DNA from: an uncultured Oxalobacteraceae bacterium
GTDB taxonomy: Bacteria; Pseudomonadota; Gammaproteobacteria; Burkholderiales; Burkholderiaceae
Direction of reading: 5' to 3'
Assembly (NCBI GenBank): GCA_946479705.1
Contig: CAMLHI010000075.1
Coordinates: 1-8,399, forward strand
DNA length: 8,399 bases
Notes under the pieces: model-generated
What the model was told of the DNA's origin: nothing
Databases searched by the model: none
What the model saw: the letters and a program-made list of their open reading frames with translations, nothing else
Shown here: one piece after another, positions 5,869-8,399 of the stretch
How positions within the stretch are numbered: position 1 is the stretch's first letter
Layout: every line of letters starts with the position of its first letter
Translations under genes and position numbers: made by a program

Positions 5869-5873
5869 GGGAG
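5869..5873 (+). promoter_or_regulatory. ribosome binding site of glutamate dehydrogenase
   Basis: GGGAG, 7 nt before the ATG at 5881, inside the 29-nt gap after the porin. It confirms that start and leaves no room for a separate promoter with a terminator between the genes. Confidence 0.7.
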
Positions 5874-5880
5874 CACCTGC

Positions 5881-8399
<2,519 letters not shown>

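Overview
The window looks like chromosomal DNA from a GC-rich Burkholderiales beta-proteobacterium, possibly Oxalobacteraceae (Massilia, Duganella or Janthinobacterium type). This is an inference from base composition, the 16-stranded Porin_4-type porin, and the gene families; no rRNA or taxonomic marker is present.

Layout. Positions 1-48 hold the last 15 codons of an unidentified plus-strand gene. A secreted acidic-amino-acid (GltI/AatJ-type) ABC binding protein follows (171-1052, +). It converges on, and overlaps by 27 bp, a DctD-type sigma54 response regulator (1026-2399, -). The regulator overlaps its sensor kinase, of DctB type (2392-4194, -), by 8 bp. From the kinase start to position 4551 lies a divergent control region of about 357 bp. 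To its right is a tightly packed plus-strand operon: a 93-residue LysR protein reduced to its DNA-binding half (4552-4833), a porin (4859-5851), a hexameric-type glutamate dehydrogenase (5881-7167) and a MaeB-type malic enzyme (7167 onward, cut by the window edge).

How it fits together. The control region carries a near-consensus sigma54 -24/-12 promoter (4449-4465) pointing at the operon. Upstream of it are an IHF-like site and a perfect 9-bp inverted repeat with a third half-site, at about -110 to -150. This is the usual architecture for a DctD/NtrC-class activator, and such an activator is encoded next door. The proposed system is a sensor kinase and sigma54 activator that detect an acidic amino acid or dicarboxylate and switch on an uptake-and-breakdown operon. 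Solute would enter through the porin; glutamate would become 2-oxoglutarate through GDH, enter the TCA cycle, and TCA malate would be drawn off to pyruvate by malic enzyme. It resembles in logic the AauRS system for acidic amino acids in Pseudomonas, but the gene set (porin + gdhA + maeB + a LysR half-protein) is unusual and is the most interesting part of the window. No mobile elements, CRISPR arrays, tRNA or rRNA genes were seen.
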